48,176 bases of DNA. Source: Monoglobus sp964442605. GTDB taxonomy: Bacteria; Bacillota; Clostridia; Monoglobales; Monoglobaceae. The stretch's first letter is position 1. The number at the start of each line of letters is the position of its first letter. The position numbers and the translations under genes were made by a program. The DNA is taken from positions 1 through 48,176 of the forward strand of contig CAYTZR010000011.1 of the NCBI GenBank assembly GCA_964442605.1, read 5' to 3'. The notes under the pieces were generated by a model. The model searched no databases and was not told the DNA's origin. It saw nothing but the letters and a program-made list of their open reading frames with translations. This document shows positions 39,547 through 47,650 of this stretch, piece by piece.

Positions 39547-39609
39547 ATCAAGGTACCTAATATTAATTAATCCAATCAAAATATTATTTAAAAAGGGGAT
39601 GAAAGGTAA

Positions 39610-40125
39610 GTGCCAAAAAACAGTCATTTTGACATAAATTATGCTTCAATGGACATTGACAACAAGCTTATCATAAACCTGCGTGATTTGGGACACATGA
39701 TGCGGTTCCTCTTTGAGGGCAAAGGAAGCCAGAGCAGAATTTTGATTATACTTCTTAAGTCGGGCGGTATGACGCAAAGAGAGCTGACCGAATATCTGCG
39801 AATAAAGCCCGGCTCCGCCAGCGAGGTAATCGGAAAGCTGGAGAAAGCCGGTCTCATAACGCGCGTTATAAGCCCGAAGGATCGGAGAACCACCGACATA
39901 CTGCTTACCGACACGGGGCGGATCAAGGCGGAGGAAGCCAACGCCATGAGACACGCACGACATCGTGAAATGTTTTCCTGTCTCTCGGCAGGCGAAAAGG
40001 AAGTCCTGCTGAAGCTGACGGAAAGGCTTAACACGGATTGGGACGACCGCTATCGTGAGCTGAAGAATTCCGAAAAGCACAAGGTCACGCACTGTCACTG
40101 CCACGGCTGCGGAGGAGAAAAATAA
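39610..40125 (+). CDS. MarR family regulator with a His/Cys-rich C-terminal tail
   Basis: 171 residues from a GTG at 39610. Winged helix: 'GGMTQRELTEYLRIKPGSASEVIGKLEKAGLITRVISPKDRRTTDILLTDTG' region, the standard MarR recognition helix and wing. The last ~15 residues ('HKVTHCHCHGCGG') hold three His and three Cys, suggesting metal or redox sensing beyond a normal MarR. It ends 1 bp before the first ABC half-transporter and therefore probably controls export, with a candidate operator downstream of the promoter. Confidence 0.9.
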   Translation: MPKNSHFDINYASMDIDNKLIINLRDLGHMMRFLFEGKGSQSRILIILLKSGGMTQRELTEYLRIKPGSASEVIGKLEKAGLITRVISPKDRRTTDILLTDTGRIKAEEANAMRHARHREMFSCLSAGEKEVLLKLTERLNTDWDDRYRELKNSEKHKVTHCHCHGCGGEK

Positions 40126-40126
40126 T

Positions 40127-41866
40127 ATGTGGAAATATGTAAAAGGCTATATTCATTTCGCGCTGATTGCAGCGGTTCTCATGCTCGGAGAGGTTACGAT
40201 GGATCTGCTTCAGCCCGGAATTATGAGCCGAATTGTGGATGAGGGCGTTCTCGGATTAAATAACAACGGTGTCGGTGACATTCACCTAATCCTGACGCTT
40301 GGTCTAACCATGATAGGACTTGTAATATTGGGCGGCTGCTGCGGCTCGATGAATAATGTATTTGTGCAAATAACGGCTCAGAATGTCGGGAACGAAATAC
40401 GAAAGGATTGCTTCCGCAAAATTATGAAGTTTTCCTTTCCGCAAATGGATCGGTTCGGAACCGGCTCGCTGGTAACACGTGTTACCAACGACATTACACA
40501 GGTTCAAAACTTTGTTGCGCAGTTGGTTCGCGGTATGATTCGCACAACTATGCTGATGATTGGAAGTATCTTCTTTATGTTTCGGCTCAACAGCCGGTTT
40601 GGTTTGATTGTGCTGTGCGCGTCTCCCTTTATCATAAGCTGTATGGTGATTTGTATGTATAAGGCAAATCCGCTGCTCCCCAAGCTTCAGGCACAGCTTG
40701 ATAAAATAAACTCGATTATGCAGGAGGACGTGTCGGGCATTCGTATCATCAAGGCGTGCGTAAGGGAGACATATGAGAAGCTTCGTTTCGGAAAAGCCAA
40801 TGATGATTTGATTAAAACCCAGCTCCGTGTCCTTGTTATTTTCGCCTTTATGAATCCGGTAATGAACGCGTTAATGTATATTGTTATCGCGATAATATTA
40901 TTCATCGGCTCTTATCAAGTCGGAACAGGCACGACAACTCCCGGTGTCATAATGGCGGCAATTACATATACAACACAGCTTCTGCACGGTATGCTGATGC
41001 TGGTAATGCTGTTCCAGAATATTTCCAAGGGAATTACCTCTTGGGGCAGAGTTAAGCAGATATTAGACAGCGAGCCGGATCTGAAAGACGGGGATTATAA
41101 TGCTTTAACGCCCAAACGCGGCTCTGTTGAATTCCGCGATGTTTCATTCGCTTTCCCCGGAACAAATCACACTGTTTTAAACAACATAAACCTTAAAATC
41201 AATCCCGGTGAAACAATAGCGGTAATGGGGGAAACGGGCTGCGGAAAGACCGCGCTTGTCAATCTTATACCGCGATTTTATGACGTTACCGAGGGAGAAA
41301 TCCTTGTGGACGGCGTAAATGTGAAGGAATACACGCAGCATGATTTAAGAGAAAAAATAGCGATTGCGCTCCAAAAAACCGAATTATTCAGTGTTTCCAT
41401 AAAAGAAAACATCTCGTGGGGTGACCCGAATGCCTCAGATGAAGAAATTGTTTCATCAAGCCGCGTCGCGCAGGCAAGCGGATTTATAGAAAATACACCC
41501 GACGGATACGAAACGCCTGTGGCGGAGGGCGGTATGAGCTTATCGGGCGGTCAAAAGCAAAGAATTTCTATTGCCAGAGCGGCGCTAAAGCCCGCTGAAA
41601 TACTGATATTTGATGACTCCACCAGCGCTCTTGACCTAAAGACAGAAGCGGATTTGTACGAGGCTCTTAATAAATCACGACCGGATATTACCAAAATCAT
41701 AATAGCGCAGCGGATTGCGTCTGTCCGCTCCGCTGACAGGATTGCTGTTTTGAGCAACGGCAGCATTGAGGCATGCGGCTCTCATACAGAGCTTTTGCGA
41801 TCCTGCAAAACATATCAGGATATTTATAATTCACAAATAGGAGGCGAGAACGATGGCGACGAGTAA
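40127..41866 (+). CDS. Heterodimeric ABC exporter, subunit with degenerate ATPase residues
   Basis: 579 residues: six-helix type IV exporter membrane domain (about 15-310) and ATP-binding domain (about 335-570). Walker A 'GETGCGKTAL', Q loop 'IALQKTELF', signature 'SLSGGQKQRISIARA'. Walker B is followed by Asp instead of Glu ('ILIFDDSTSALD') and the switch His is replaced by Gln ('IIIAQRIASV'). This is the non-catalytic partner pattern of BmrC/TM287-like subunits. It pairs with the next gene, which it overlaps by 14 bp. Likely drug or peptide efflux. Confidence 0.92.
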   Translation: MWKYVKGYIHFALIAAVLMLGEVTMDLLQPGIMSRIVDEGVLGLNNNGVGDIHLILTLGLTMIGLVILGGCCGSMNNVFVQITAQNVGNEIRKDCFRKIMKFSFPQMDRFGTGSLVTRVTNDITQVQNFVAQLVRGMIRTTMLMIGSIFFMFRLNSRFGLIVLCASPFIISCMVICMYKANPLLPKLQAQLDKINSIMQEDVSGIRIIKACVRETYEKLRFGKANDDLIKTQLRVLVIFAFMNPVMNALMYIVIAIILFIGSYQVGTGTTTPGVIMAAITYTTQLLHGMLMLVMLFQNISKGITSWGRVKQILDSEPDLKDGDYNALTPKRGSVEFRDVSFAFPGTNHTVLNNINLKINPGETIAVMGETGCGKTALVNLIPRFYDVTEGEILVDGVNVKEYTQHDLREKIAIALQKTELFSVSIKENISWGDPNASDEEIVSSSRVAQASGFIENTPDGYETPVAEGGMSLSGGQKQRISIARAALKPAEILIFDDSTSALDLKTEADLYEALNKSRPDITKIIIAQRIASVRSADRIAVLSNGSIEACGSHTELLRSCKTYQDIYNSQIGGENDGDE

Positions 41867-43685
41867 CGGTAAAATCGTAGGCAAAACCGTAGAGCAGCGC
41901 AATATTCCCGGTATGAACAGACGCGCCTCGCGTTTCGCGGAGGTTGAACATGCCGAAAATGCAGCGAGTACGCTCAAGCGTTTAATAAAATATTTTACGC
42001 ACGAAAAGCCTCTGGTAATCAGTATGCTTGCCATCGTTATCTTCAGCTCCCTGTGCGGCGTGTACGCGCCGAGTCTGCAAAGCAAAGCGATAGATATTAT
42101 CGCGGACTCAAGCGCGGGCAATCTTGTATATACGGTACTGTTTATGCTCGCTGTATACCTCCTTTACAGCGCGGGTCAGATGCTCCAAGGGCTAATCAGC
42201 GCGCGCCTGAGCCAGAATATAGTAAAATATATGCGCGATGAGCTGTTCAGCAAGATTATAGACCTGCCGGTAAAATATCTCGATACCCATTCGCACGGCG
42301 ATGTAATGAGCCGAATGACGAATGACATAGAAAATATCTCAACCAGCGTTTCACAGTCGTTATCATCTCTGTTTTCGGGTGTGCTGACTATAATCGGCAC
42401 AGTTTGCATTATGCTTTGGTACTGCTGGCAGCTGACGCTTTTAAGCTGCGCGACAGTGATATTGACGGTTCTGGCGACAAAAATACTGTCAAAAAGAGTA
42501 CGCAAATTTTCGCGCCGCCGTCAGAAGCTTTTAGGTGCGCTTAACGGTACGGTCGAGGAAATAGTAACGGGCTACAAAACCGTTGTGGCGTATAACCATC
42601 AGGATGTCACAATCGAGGAATTCTGCGACACATCGGATTTATTGACAAAGGCCGGCATAAAAACAGATGCTCTGAGCGGCATTATGGGACCCGTTATGAA
42701 CTGCATCGGTAATATCGGCTTTGTGATTATCGCGGCATTCGGCGGACTTTTCGCAATCAAGGGACTAATATCGGTCGGCGTAATTTCAGCGTTTATTGTA
42801 TACGCCAAGCAATTCAGCCGTCCTATAAACGAAATAGCGCAGGTTTACGGTCAGCTCCAGACCGCTGTTGCCGGAGCCGAACGCGTGTTCGCTGTTTTGG
42901 ATGAGACGGTTGAGGACAAATCAGGCAAAAGGCTTGAAGCCGGCGACACGGCAACGGTTACCTTCAAGAACGTAAATTTCTCCTATCAAGAGGGCTATCC
43001 CGTTCTTCAAGACTTCTCTCTGACTGTCCCGTCGGGCAAAAAGGTTGCTCTGGTTGGCGCGACAGGCAGCGGAAAAACCACTGTTGTAAACCTGCTGATG
43101 CGCTTTTATGACATAGACGGCGGCAATATCTTCATAAATGACCAAGATATAAAATATGTCTCAAGAGACAGTCTCAGAAAGGATGTCGCTATTGTGTTGC
43201 AGGACACAATCCTATTCACGGACACAATCGGGAATAACTTGAAATACGGAAACGAAAAGGCTTCCAAGATACAGATAAAAGAGGCGGTGGAAATGAGCCA
43301 CTGCGCGAAAATGATTGAAAGACAGCCGCGGCGGTTCAATACCGTGCTGACCGGCTCCGGAAAAAACATCAGCCAGGGACAGCGGCAGCTTTTGGCTATA
43401 GCAAGGGCGTTTGTTGCCGATCCGAGAATACTTATTCTGGACGAGGCAACCTCAAACGTGGATACCAGAACCGAAAAAGCGATACAGGACGCGATGCAGC
43501 GGGTTATGCAGAACCGCACAAGTATAATTATCGCCCATCGTCTGTCCACTATCAGGGACGCGGATATAATCGTTGTTATGGATCGGGGCAGAATTGTTGA
43601 AAGCGGTAACCACGATACTTTGCTCGCTCAAAAAGGCAAGTATTATGACCTGTATATGACACAGTACGCGGGCTTTGCCACCTGA
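41853..43685 (+). CDS. Heterodimeric ABC exporter, catalytic subunit
   Basis: 610 residues, ATG after AGGAGGCGAG. An N-terminal extension of ~35 residues, a membrane domain (about 45-345) and an ATP-binding domain. Walker A 'GATGSGKTTVVNLL' near 400, canonical 'ILILDEATSNVD' with catalytic Glu and switch 'IIIAHRLSTIRDAD' with His. The signature is altered to 'ISQGQRQLLAIARA' (usual SGGQ). The intact catalytic residues here and the intact signature in the partner form one working site; the other is degenerate, as in BmrCD and TmrAB. Last gene of the MarR-regulated operon; no clear terminator seen. Confidence 0.92.
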   Translation: MATSNGKIVGKTVEQRNIPGMNRRASRFAEVEHAENAASTLKRLIKYFTHEKPLVISMLAIVIFSSLCGVYAPSLQSKAIDIIADSSAGNLVYTVLFMLAVYLLYSAGQMLQGLISARLSQNIVKYMRDELFSKIIDLPVKYLDTHSHGDVMSRMTNDIENISTSVSQSLSSLFSGVLTIIGTVCIMLWYCWQLTLLSCATVILTVLATKILSKRVRKFSRRRQKLLGALNGTVEEIVTGYKTVVAYNHQDVTIEEFCDTSDLLTKAGIKTDALSGIMGPVMNCIGNIGFVIIAAFGGLFAIKGLISVGVISAFIVYAKQFSRPINEIAQVYGQLQTAVAGAERVFAVLDETVEDKSGKRLEAGDTATVTFKNVNFSYQEGYPVLQDFSLTVPSGKKVALVGATGSGKTTVVNLLMRFYDIDGGNIFINDQDIKYVSRDSLRKDVAIVLQDTILFTDTIGNNLKYGNEKASKIQIKEAVEMSHCAKMIERQPRRFNTVLTGSGKNISQGQRQLLAIARAFVADPRILILDEATSNVDTRTEKAIQDAMQRVMQNRTSIIIAHRLSTIRDADIIVVMDRGRIVESGNHDTLLAQKGKYYDLYMTQYAGFAT

Positions 43686-43739
43686 TATTATTTGGTCAAA
43701 ATCAATGTTGACATACTAAAATCTCAATTAAATGGGGTC

Positions 43740-43807
43740 TTAGGGCGGAGTCCCTAACAACGGCTTCCCCGGAGGGGAAGATGTTATCGCCCGGGTTCGG
43801 CGGGCGA
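43740..43807. other. Three consecutive perfect hairpins in non-coding DNA
   Basis: TTAGGG/CCCTAA (43740-43757), CTTCCCC/GGGGAAG (43764-43780) and TCGCCCG/CGGGCGA (43787-43807), within 68 bp and with short loops, in the gap after the ABC genes. They could be a structured RNA, part of the dispersed repeat, or a termination/processing region for the upstream operon. Confidence 0.55.
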
Positions 43808-44270
43808 AATTGGGTCTGGCTCGTGCAAAGTAGTCCTTTAGAAAAAAGTAATCGGAATTAAGACGCTTGCAAAGCAATTTTGACTAAGAGCTTCCTTAAA
43901 AGAGCATTAGCGAACACGTGAGGCGCGCAGGCGACTGCCCCGCAGGGGCAAGATATAATTGATGAATAGCCTTATACTTACATTTATTCCAAATCCCATT
44001 TACTTTGAGCGTAGCCGCTTACTGCTTCCATGCCAGACCCAGCATAAATTACCATGTTAATGGTTTGTGACCTCGTTTATGCGATAAGACGGACTACTTT
44101 ATAAGCCACACACCTTGACAGGTGTGGTCACTCCCGCCCGCCGAGCCCGGGCGGGGCAAAAACTTTTTTTATTGTTTGTGACCTCGTTTATTCGATAAAA
44201 TGGACTGCTTTATAAGGCACGAACCTGCTGCGCAGCTCCGGTCACTTTCGCTCGCCGGACCCTGGCGGGG

Positions 44271-44298
44271 CAAAGCTTTTGCGACTTTGCCGCTTAAG
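44271..44298. repeat. 28-bp hairpin element, copy 1
   Basis: CAAAG / CTTTG arms around TTTTGCGA-type loop sequence, ending CTTAAG. The same 28 bp with two differences occurs at 46023-46050. Both follow a GC-rich segment containing GCTCG/CCGG elements. Confidence 0.8.
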
Positions 44299-44403
44299 AA
44301 TCGGCACACCTCTACACCGAATCCGAGCGGGGAACCGGCTCCGGCACCGGCAAGTTCAAAATGCATAATTTTTTAAAATTTTTCGAAAAATTTTAAAAAA
44401 TTA

Positions 44404-44432
44404 TTGACAAACCCTTTTATCCATGGTATAAT
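44404..44432 (+). promoter_or_regulatory. Promoter of tRNA-Gly (GCC)
   Basis: TTGACA at 44404-44409 and TATAAT at 44427-44432 with a 17-bp spacer, preceded by A/T tracts. The mature tRNA starts 60 nt downstream of the -10 box. Confidence 0.88.
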
Positions 44433-44492
44433 ACAAAAGCACTTAAAAAAGGACAGCAGAGAGTAGCAGATGGCACCATAAGTGCGGCATAA

Positions 44493-44567
44493 GCGGGAGT
44501 GGCTCAGTGGTAGAGCGTCACCTTGCCAAGGTGAACGTCGCGAGTTCGAATCTCGTCTTCCGCTCCA
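44493..44567 (+). tRNA. tRNA-Gly (GCC)
   Basis: Acceptor GCGGGAG/CTTCCGC (one G-T pair), anticodon stem TCACC/GGTGA and loop TTGCCAA give anticodon GCC. CCA is encoded. Single-gene unit followed by a terminator. Confidence 0.97.
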
Positions 44568-44592
44568 AAAACCGGATGTAAAATTCCGAAAA

Positions 44593-44625
44593 ACAAGGAT
44601 CCGATTTCGAGATCCTTGTTTTTTT
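44593..44625 (+). terminator. Terminator of tRNA-Gly
   Basis: ACAAGGATC / GATCCTTGT with a 9-nt loop and a run of seven T. Confidence 0.9.
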
Positions 44626-44641
44626 ATATTAATTTTATGAA

Positions 44642-44671
44642 CAAATAAAAAGCCGTGCGCGACAGCGCACG
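44642..44671 (-). terminator. Terminator of the yceD-rpmF operon
   Basis: CGTGCGC (44654-44660) and GCGCACG (44665-44671) with a 4-nt loop; on the minus strand followed by GCTTTTTATTTG. It lies 20 nt past the rpmF stop. Confidence 0.88.
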
Positions 44672-44690
44672 ACACAGCTTACAAAAAAGC

Positions 44691-44870
44691 TTAATCGGCA
44701 ACGGAAATAACTTCTCTGCCCTTGTAGGTTCCACATGCCTTGCATGCTCTGTGAGGAAGCTTAAGCTCACCGCACTGAGGACACTCTACCATACCGGGTA
44801 CGGAAAGCTTCCAGTTAGCTCTTCTCTTATCTCTTCTCGCCTTTGATGTTTTTCTCTTTGGAACTGCCAT
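44691..44870 (-). CDS. rpmF: 50S ribosomal protein L32
   Basis: 59 residues, read from the minus strand: 'MAVPKRKTSKARRDKRRANW' at the N-terminus and a zinc ribbon with Cys30, Cys33, Cys43 and Cys46 ('VECPQCGELKLPHRACKACG'). The four-cysteine form of L32. The ATG follows AGAGGTG. It sits downstream of yceD, the conserved gene order in bacteria. Confidence 0.97.
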   Translation of the reverse strand: MAVPKRKTSKARRDKRRANWKLSVPGMVECPQCGELKLPHRACKACGTYKGREVISVAD

Positions 44871-45007
44871 TTCTTACACCTCTTTCCGATTCATCAAATT
44901 TATGAAACAGTATTAAAACTGCATTTTCTGCTATTTTCGTAACGGGCGTTTTCAATAATGCCCTTTATACTCTGCGCGTGTCGGAGCGCTTTGCCCGGCC
45001 ATCATGT

Positions 45008-45520
45008 TTAATCCAAATCCAAACTGTCCAAAATATCAAATCTCGGATCCGTTGTCTCGGTGTTACACGAACAGCTTTCATGGTTCAAATTCACACCGCA
45101 CAGGGGGCATAAGCCCTTGCAGTCATCGCTGCACAAATGCTTACCCGGCAGGCTTATAACCAGGCTGCTGTAAACGTACTCGTCAATGTTCAGCTTATCG
45201 CCCGAAAAATAAATTATATCAGGGTTTTGAGTATCACCGCCGGTGTCTGAAAAGCGGTCGTTCTCCTTAAAATTCTCGGCAATATCAAAGGTTATATCCC
45301 TGCTGTACTCCTCCGCGCACCTGTCGCAGATGAACTTAAGCCGAGCCGAGCCTTTAGCCTCAAGCTCAATAGTACCGCCGAAGTTCCGAATTACGCCGTT
45401 TACCTTGACCAAGCCCAAAGCCTCAAAATCATCACCCTCGCGGCGCGGGATGGCAAGCTCGCAGTCAATGGGAATACTTTTACCCTCATAATTTTTTATT
45501 GACGCAATATTTATATCCAT
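45008..45520 (-). CDS. YceD/DUF177 family protein
   Basis: 170 residues, ATG after AGGAG. The core 'VNGVIRNFGGTIELEAKGSARLKFICDRCAEEY' region and the C-terminal 'GKHLCSDDCKGLCPLCGVNLNHESC' cysteine-rich segment define the YceD family, which has been linked to 23S rRNA maturation and is almost always encoded before rpmF, as here. The cysteines probably bind zinc. Confidence 0.92.
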   Translation of the reverse strand: MDINIASIKNYEGKSIPIDCELAIPRREGDDFEALGLVKVNGVIRNFGGTIELEAKGSARLKFICDRCAEEYSRDITFDIAENFKENDRFSDTGGDTQNPDIIYFSGDKLNIDEYVYSSLVISLPGKHLCSDDCKGLCPLCGVNLNHESCSCNTETTDPRFDILDSLDLD

Positions 45521-45653
45521 CTCTGTCTCCTAAATTTACACAAGACACAAACAGACAGCGATTATTATACCTAATCACAGCCTGTTTGTCAATATCTTTT
45601 TATGAATTTCTTAAAAATTTCTTGAAAATTCTTAAAAATATTTAAATTTTCGG

Positions 45654-45860
45654 CTACTTTGATGCCAAATAACTGTTGATTTTGTCAACAAGCTCATCGC
45701 AATCCACACCGTGAACGGCACATGCCTGCTCAATGCTCTCGCCGCTTGAGGAGGGACAACCGAGGCAGTGCATACCGATTTCGAAAAAGAATTCGGCGGT
45801 TCCCGGGTCAATTCTTAGGGCATCCATAATAATAGTATCTTTTGTAACTTGATTTGCCAT
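45654..45860 (-). CDS. DUF1858 domain (hybrid-cluster-protein-associated) small protein
   Basis: 68 residues from the ATG at 45860 (AAAGGAG upstream). 'VTKDTIIMDALRIDPGTAEFFFEIGMHCLGCPSSSGESIEQACAVHGVD' region is the standard DUF1858 helical domain with the conserved 'H-CLGC' cysteines, found alone or fused to hybrid-cluster and ScdA-like proteins in anaerobes. The two cysteines may form a redox disulfide or bind metal. Single gene. Confidence 0.9.
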   Translation of the reverse strand: MANQVTKDTIIMDALRIDPGTAEFFFEIGMHCLGCPSSSGESIEQACAVHGVDCDELVDKINSYLASK

Positions 45861-45952
45861 AGCGGATCTCCTTTCATACTTCATATGATCTTCACATACT
45901 ATTATACCCGTTTCTGCAAAAAAATCAAGCCCTATTTTCTAAAATTTTCAGC

Positions 45953-45979
45953 AATTTCAGTAATTTCAGTAATTTCAGT
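45953..45979. repeat. 9-bp tandem repeat
   Basis: Three exact AATTTCAGT units, preceded by a degenerate fourth (45944-45952), in the gap between the DUF1858 and zinc-ribbon genes. Confidence 0.85.
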
Positions 45980-46022
45980 AATGCAAGGTTTGGGATACCG
46001 CTCGTGTCCGGCGAGCGCGCAG

Positions 46023-46050
46023 CAAAGCTTTTGCGACTTTGCTTCTTAAG
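46023..46050. repeat. 28-bp hairpin element, copy 2
   Basis: Matches 44271-44298 with two differences, including the CAAAG/CTTTG arms and the CTTAAG end. It lies 29 bp past the stop of the zinc-ribbon membrane protein gene, which ends at 46079 on the minus strand. Confidence 0.8.
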
Positions 46051-46078
46051 TTCCACATATCTTTAAAAAATATTTAAT

Positions 46079-46552
46079 TTAATATGTAGGCAACGTGTCC
46101 AAAAAGTTTTGCACATCATTCTGAACAGACGGATCGTCAAAAATCGAGAACAACAGCGCGAAAACAGCCCAAACAATCAATATACCTACTATTATATTAA
46201 CAGCCGCCATAATCAATGAAGCAATCGCCCAGTTCTTAGATGTTTTTTCAAACCTGTCGCTGCAAGCCCAGATAATCAGCATAATCAAATATACCAAACC
46301 GCCGACAAAAGGTATCCATCTTAAAAACATCCGTCCTACCCAGCGTGCCACCGAAACAGGCTCATTTTTCGGGCTGTAGTCCAATCCGCTGCTATATGGA
46401 TTCGGGGCGGGATTTGCGCCGCCGTAATATGTATCCCGGTTAACCCGCGGCTGCTGCGCCGTATTGCCGCTCACATCATAGCCGCTCACATCATAGCCGC
46501 ATACAACACATCTGCCGTCAATAATATCACCGCCGCATCTTGTACACTTCAT
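46079..46552 (-). CDS. Zinc-ribbon membrane protein of unknown function
   Basis: 157 residues. An N-terminal zinc ribbon 'MKCTRCGGDIIDGRCVVCGYD' type (two CxxC pairs), a duplicated 'GYDVS' encoded by a 15-bp tandem repeat at 46466-46495, a Pro/Asn/Tyr-rich linker, then two membrane helices (about 80-95 'FVGGLVYLIMLIIWAC' and 108-135 'WAIASLIMAAVNIIVGILIVWAVFALLF'). The double-zinc-ribbon plus TM layout is common in uncharacterised Clostridia proteins. The ATG follows GGAGGAGG. Confidence 0.78.
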   Translation of the reverse strand: MKCTRCGGDIIDGRCVVCGYDVSGYDVSGNTAQQPRVNRDTYYGGANPAPNPYSSGLDYSPKNEPVSVARWVGRMFLRWIPFVGGLVYLIMLIIWACSDRFEKTSKNWAIASLIMAAVNIIVGILIVWAVFALLFSIFDDPSVQNDVQNFLDTLPTY

Positions 46553-46612
46553 AATATGCCTCCTCCCATGTTTTTAATTCTGTTTAAATTTTACTTCAGA
46601 TCTATTTTGTTT

Positions 46613-47257
46613 TTATTTCAAAAGCTCCGCAATATCAATATTTTCACCGGTCAGCGTCACAACCGCCCCCTGTTCGGCTTCGGGCGCCTCCGGATGCGCT
46701 ATAAGCCACTTGTTGCAAGCAAACAATCTCCTGTCCTCATTATTGGTTATCCTGATTTCGGGCTTAGGTCCGTTGGTTCCTCTCGGCAGAACAATAACCA
46801 CTCTGAAGCTTTCTCCAAGCTTTCCGCTGCACGGCGCGTAATGCAGAGTTGTGGCGTACAGCTCTACAGCAGCGCCCTTTGGACACATAAACGCCTCAAC
46901 ATTCGCGGTATCGTAGCTGTCACCTACCGCGTCCTGTTGTCTTCCCAGCAGCAAAACAACATCATCTGCAGCAATGTCGATCTCGCTGTCCCTGTGATAT
47001 TCAAGACAGTTAAGCTTCGTGTTTGTGCCGTTGCAATATCCGATTTGAATAGGCATACCGCCGTATACATTATCACTGAGCGTCTTAAATACATCAAGTT
47101 CCTCCAGCTCACGGCAAGACGGCACATAAACAACCTCCTTCGGAGCCGGCGTGGTCTTTTCAAGAACCTCCAGCAGCTCGCTCCAGTCAGCGCCTTCGAC
47201 TACTCTGCCATACTTTGCAAATTCTTCATCATTTACCGATTTAATAACTAAACTCAT
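46613..47257 (-). CDS. DUF4867 family protein
   Basis: 214 residues from the ATG at 47257 (GGAGGA 7 nt upstream; an ATG two codons earlier abuts the site). 'YVPSCRELEELDVFKTLSDNVYGGMPIQIGYCNGTNTKLNCLEYHRDSEIDIAADDVVLLLG' region and 'LHYAPC' are typical of DUF4867, a cupin-like family found in gut Clostridia and often near carbohydrate genes. The 'YHRDSE' His and 'LHYAPC' His are candidate metal ligands. The biochemical role is not established. Single gene. Confidence 0.82.
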   Translation of the reverse strand: MSLVIKSVNDEEFAKYGRVVEGADWSELLEVLEKTTPAPKEVVYVPSCRELEELDVFKTLSDNVYGGMPIQIGYCNGTNTKLNCLEYHRDSEIDIAADDVVLLLGRQQDAVGDSYDTANVEAFMCPKGAAVELYATTLHYAPCSGKLGESFRVVIVLPRGTNGPKPEIRITNNEDRRLFACNKWLIAHPEAPEAEQGAVVTLTGENIDIAELLK

Positions 47258-47650
47258 TTTCATTCCTCCGTATACTAATATGGTTGATTATATCACATAA
47301 AAAGCCAAAATGCAACAGCGTCGTTAAAAAATGTCCGCGTTTTTATTTAAATTTCAATATAGAAAACGTTTACGGCAGCGCTCTTTCCGTATCATATAAA
47401 TTTATAACTTACTTTTTATTTTTAACAGCCATCTCATAAAACTTCGCCGCTCCGCAATATCACTCCGGTCAGCGCCTAAAGTATTCAAAAGCCTCCCACT
47501 ACGCCGGAAGATTAGTGAGGAAAAATCTTATGTGTGAAGAACAAAAATATTTTTTAAAAATTTTTATATTTTAAGGTTTTTTTAATATTGCTCAATTATT
47601 ATATAAAGCAGAAAAATTAATTAAGACCAATTTTTTAGGAGGCAAAACTT
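47258..47650. other. Intergenic region before the SLH protein gene
   Basis: 393 bp with no convincing gene, RNA or repeat. It is AT-rich near the start codon with a run of T at 47551-47583. I could not find a well-spaced promoter pair. Confidence 0.5.

Larger units (their letters stand above)
43686..44492. repeat. Non-coding region with dispersed repeat copy 2 and an internal duplication
   Basis: 807 bp without a gene. 43917-44136 matches 11-229. A ~105-bp unit beginning GTTTGTGACCTCGTTTAT is present at 44063 and again at 44174, with a different central hairpin in the second copy (GCTG-CG-CAGC rather than ACACCT/AGGTGT). It ends about 60 bp before the tRNA-Gly promoter, which it precedes just as copy 1 precedes the tRNA cluster. 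A block of three hairpins lies at 43740-43807. Confidence 0.85.

Noticed and set aside
47258..47650. Promoter for the SLH gene
   Set aside because: TATAAA occurs at 47602 but no -35 hexamer has acceptable spacing.
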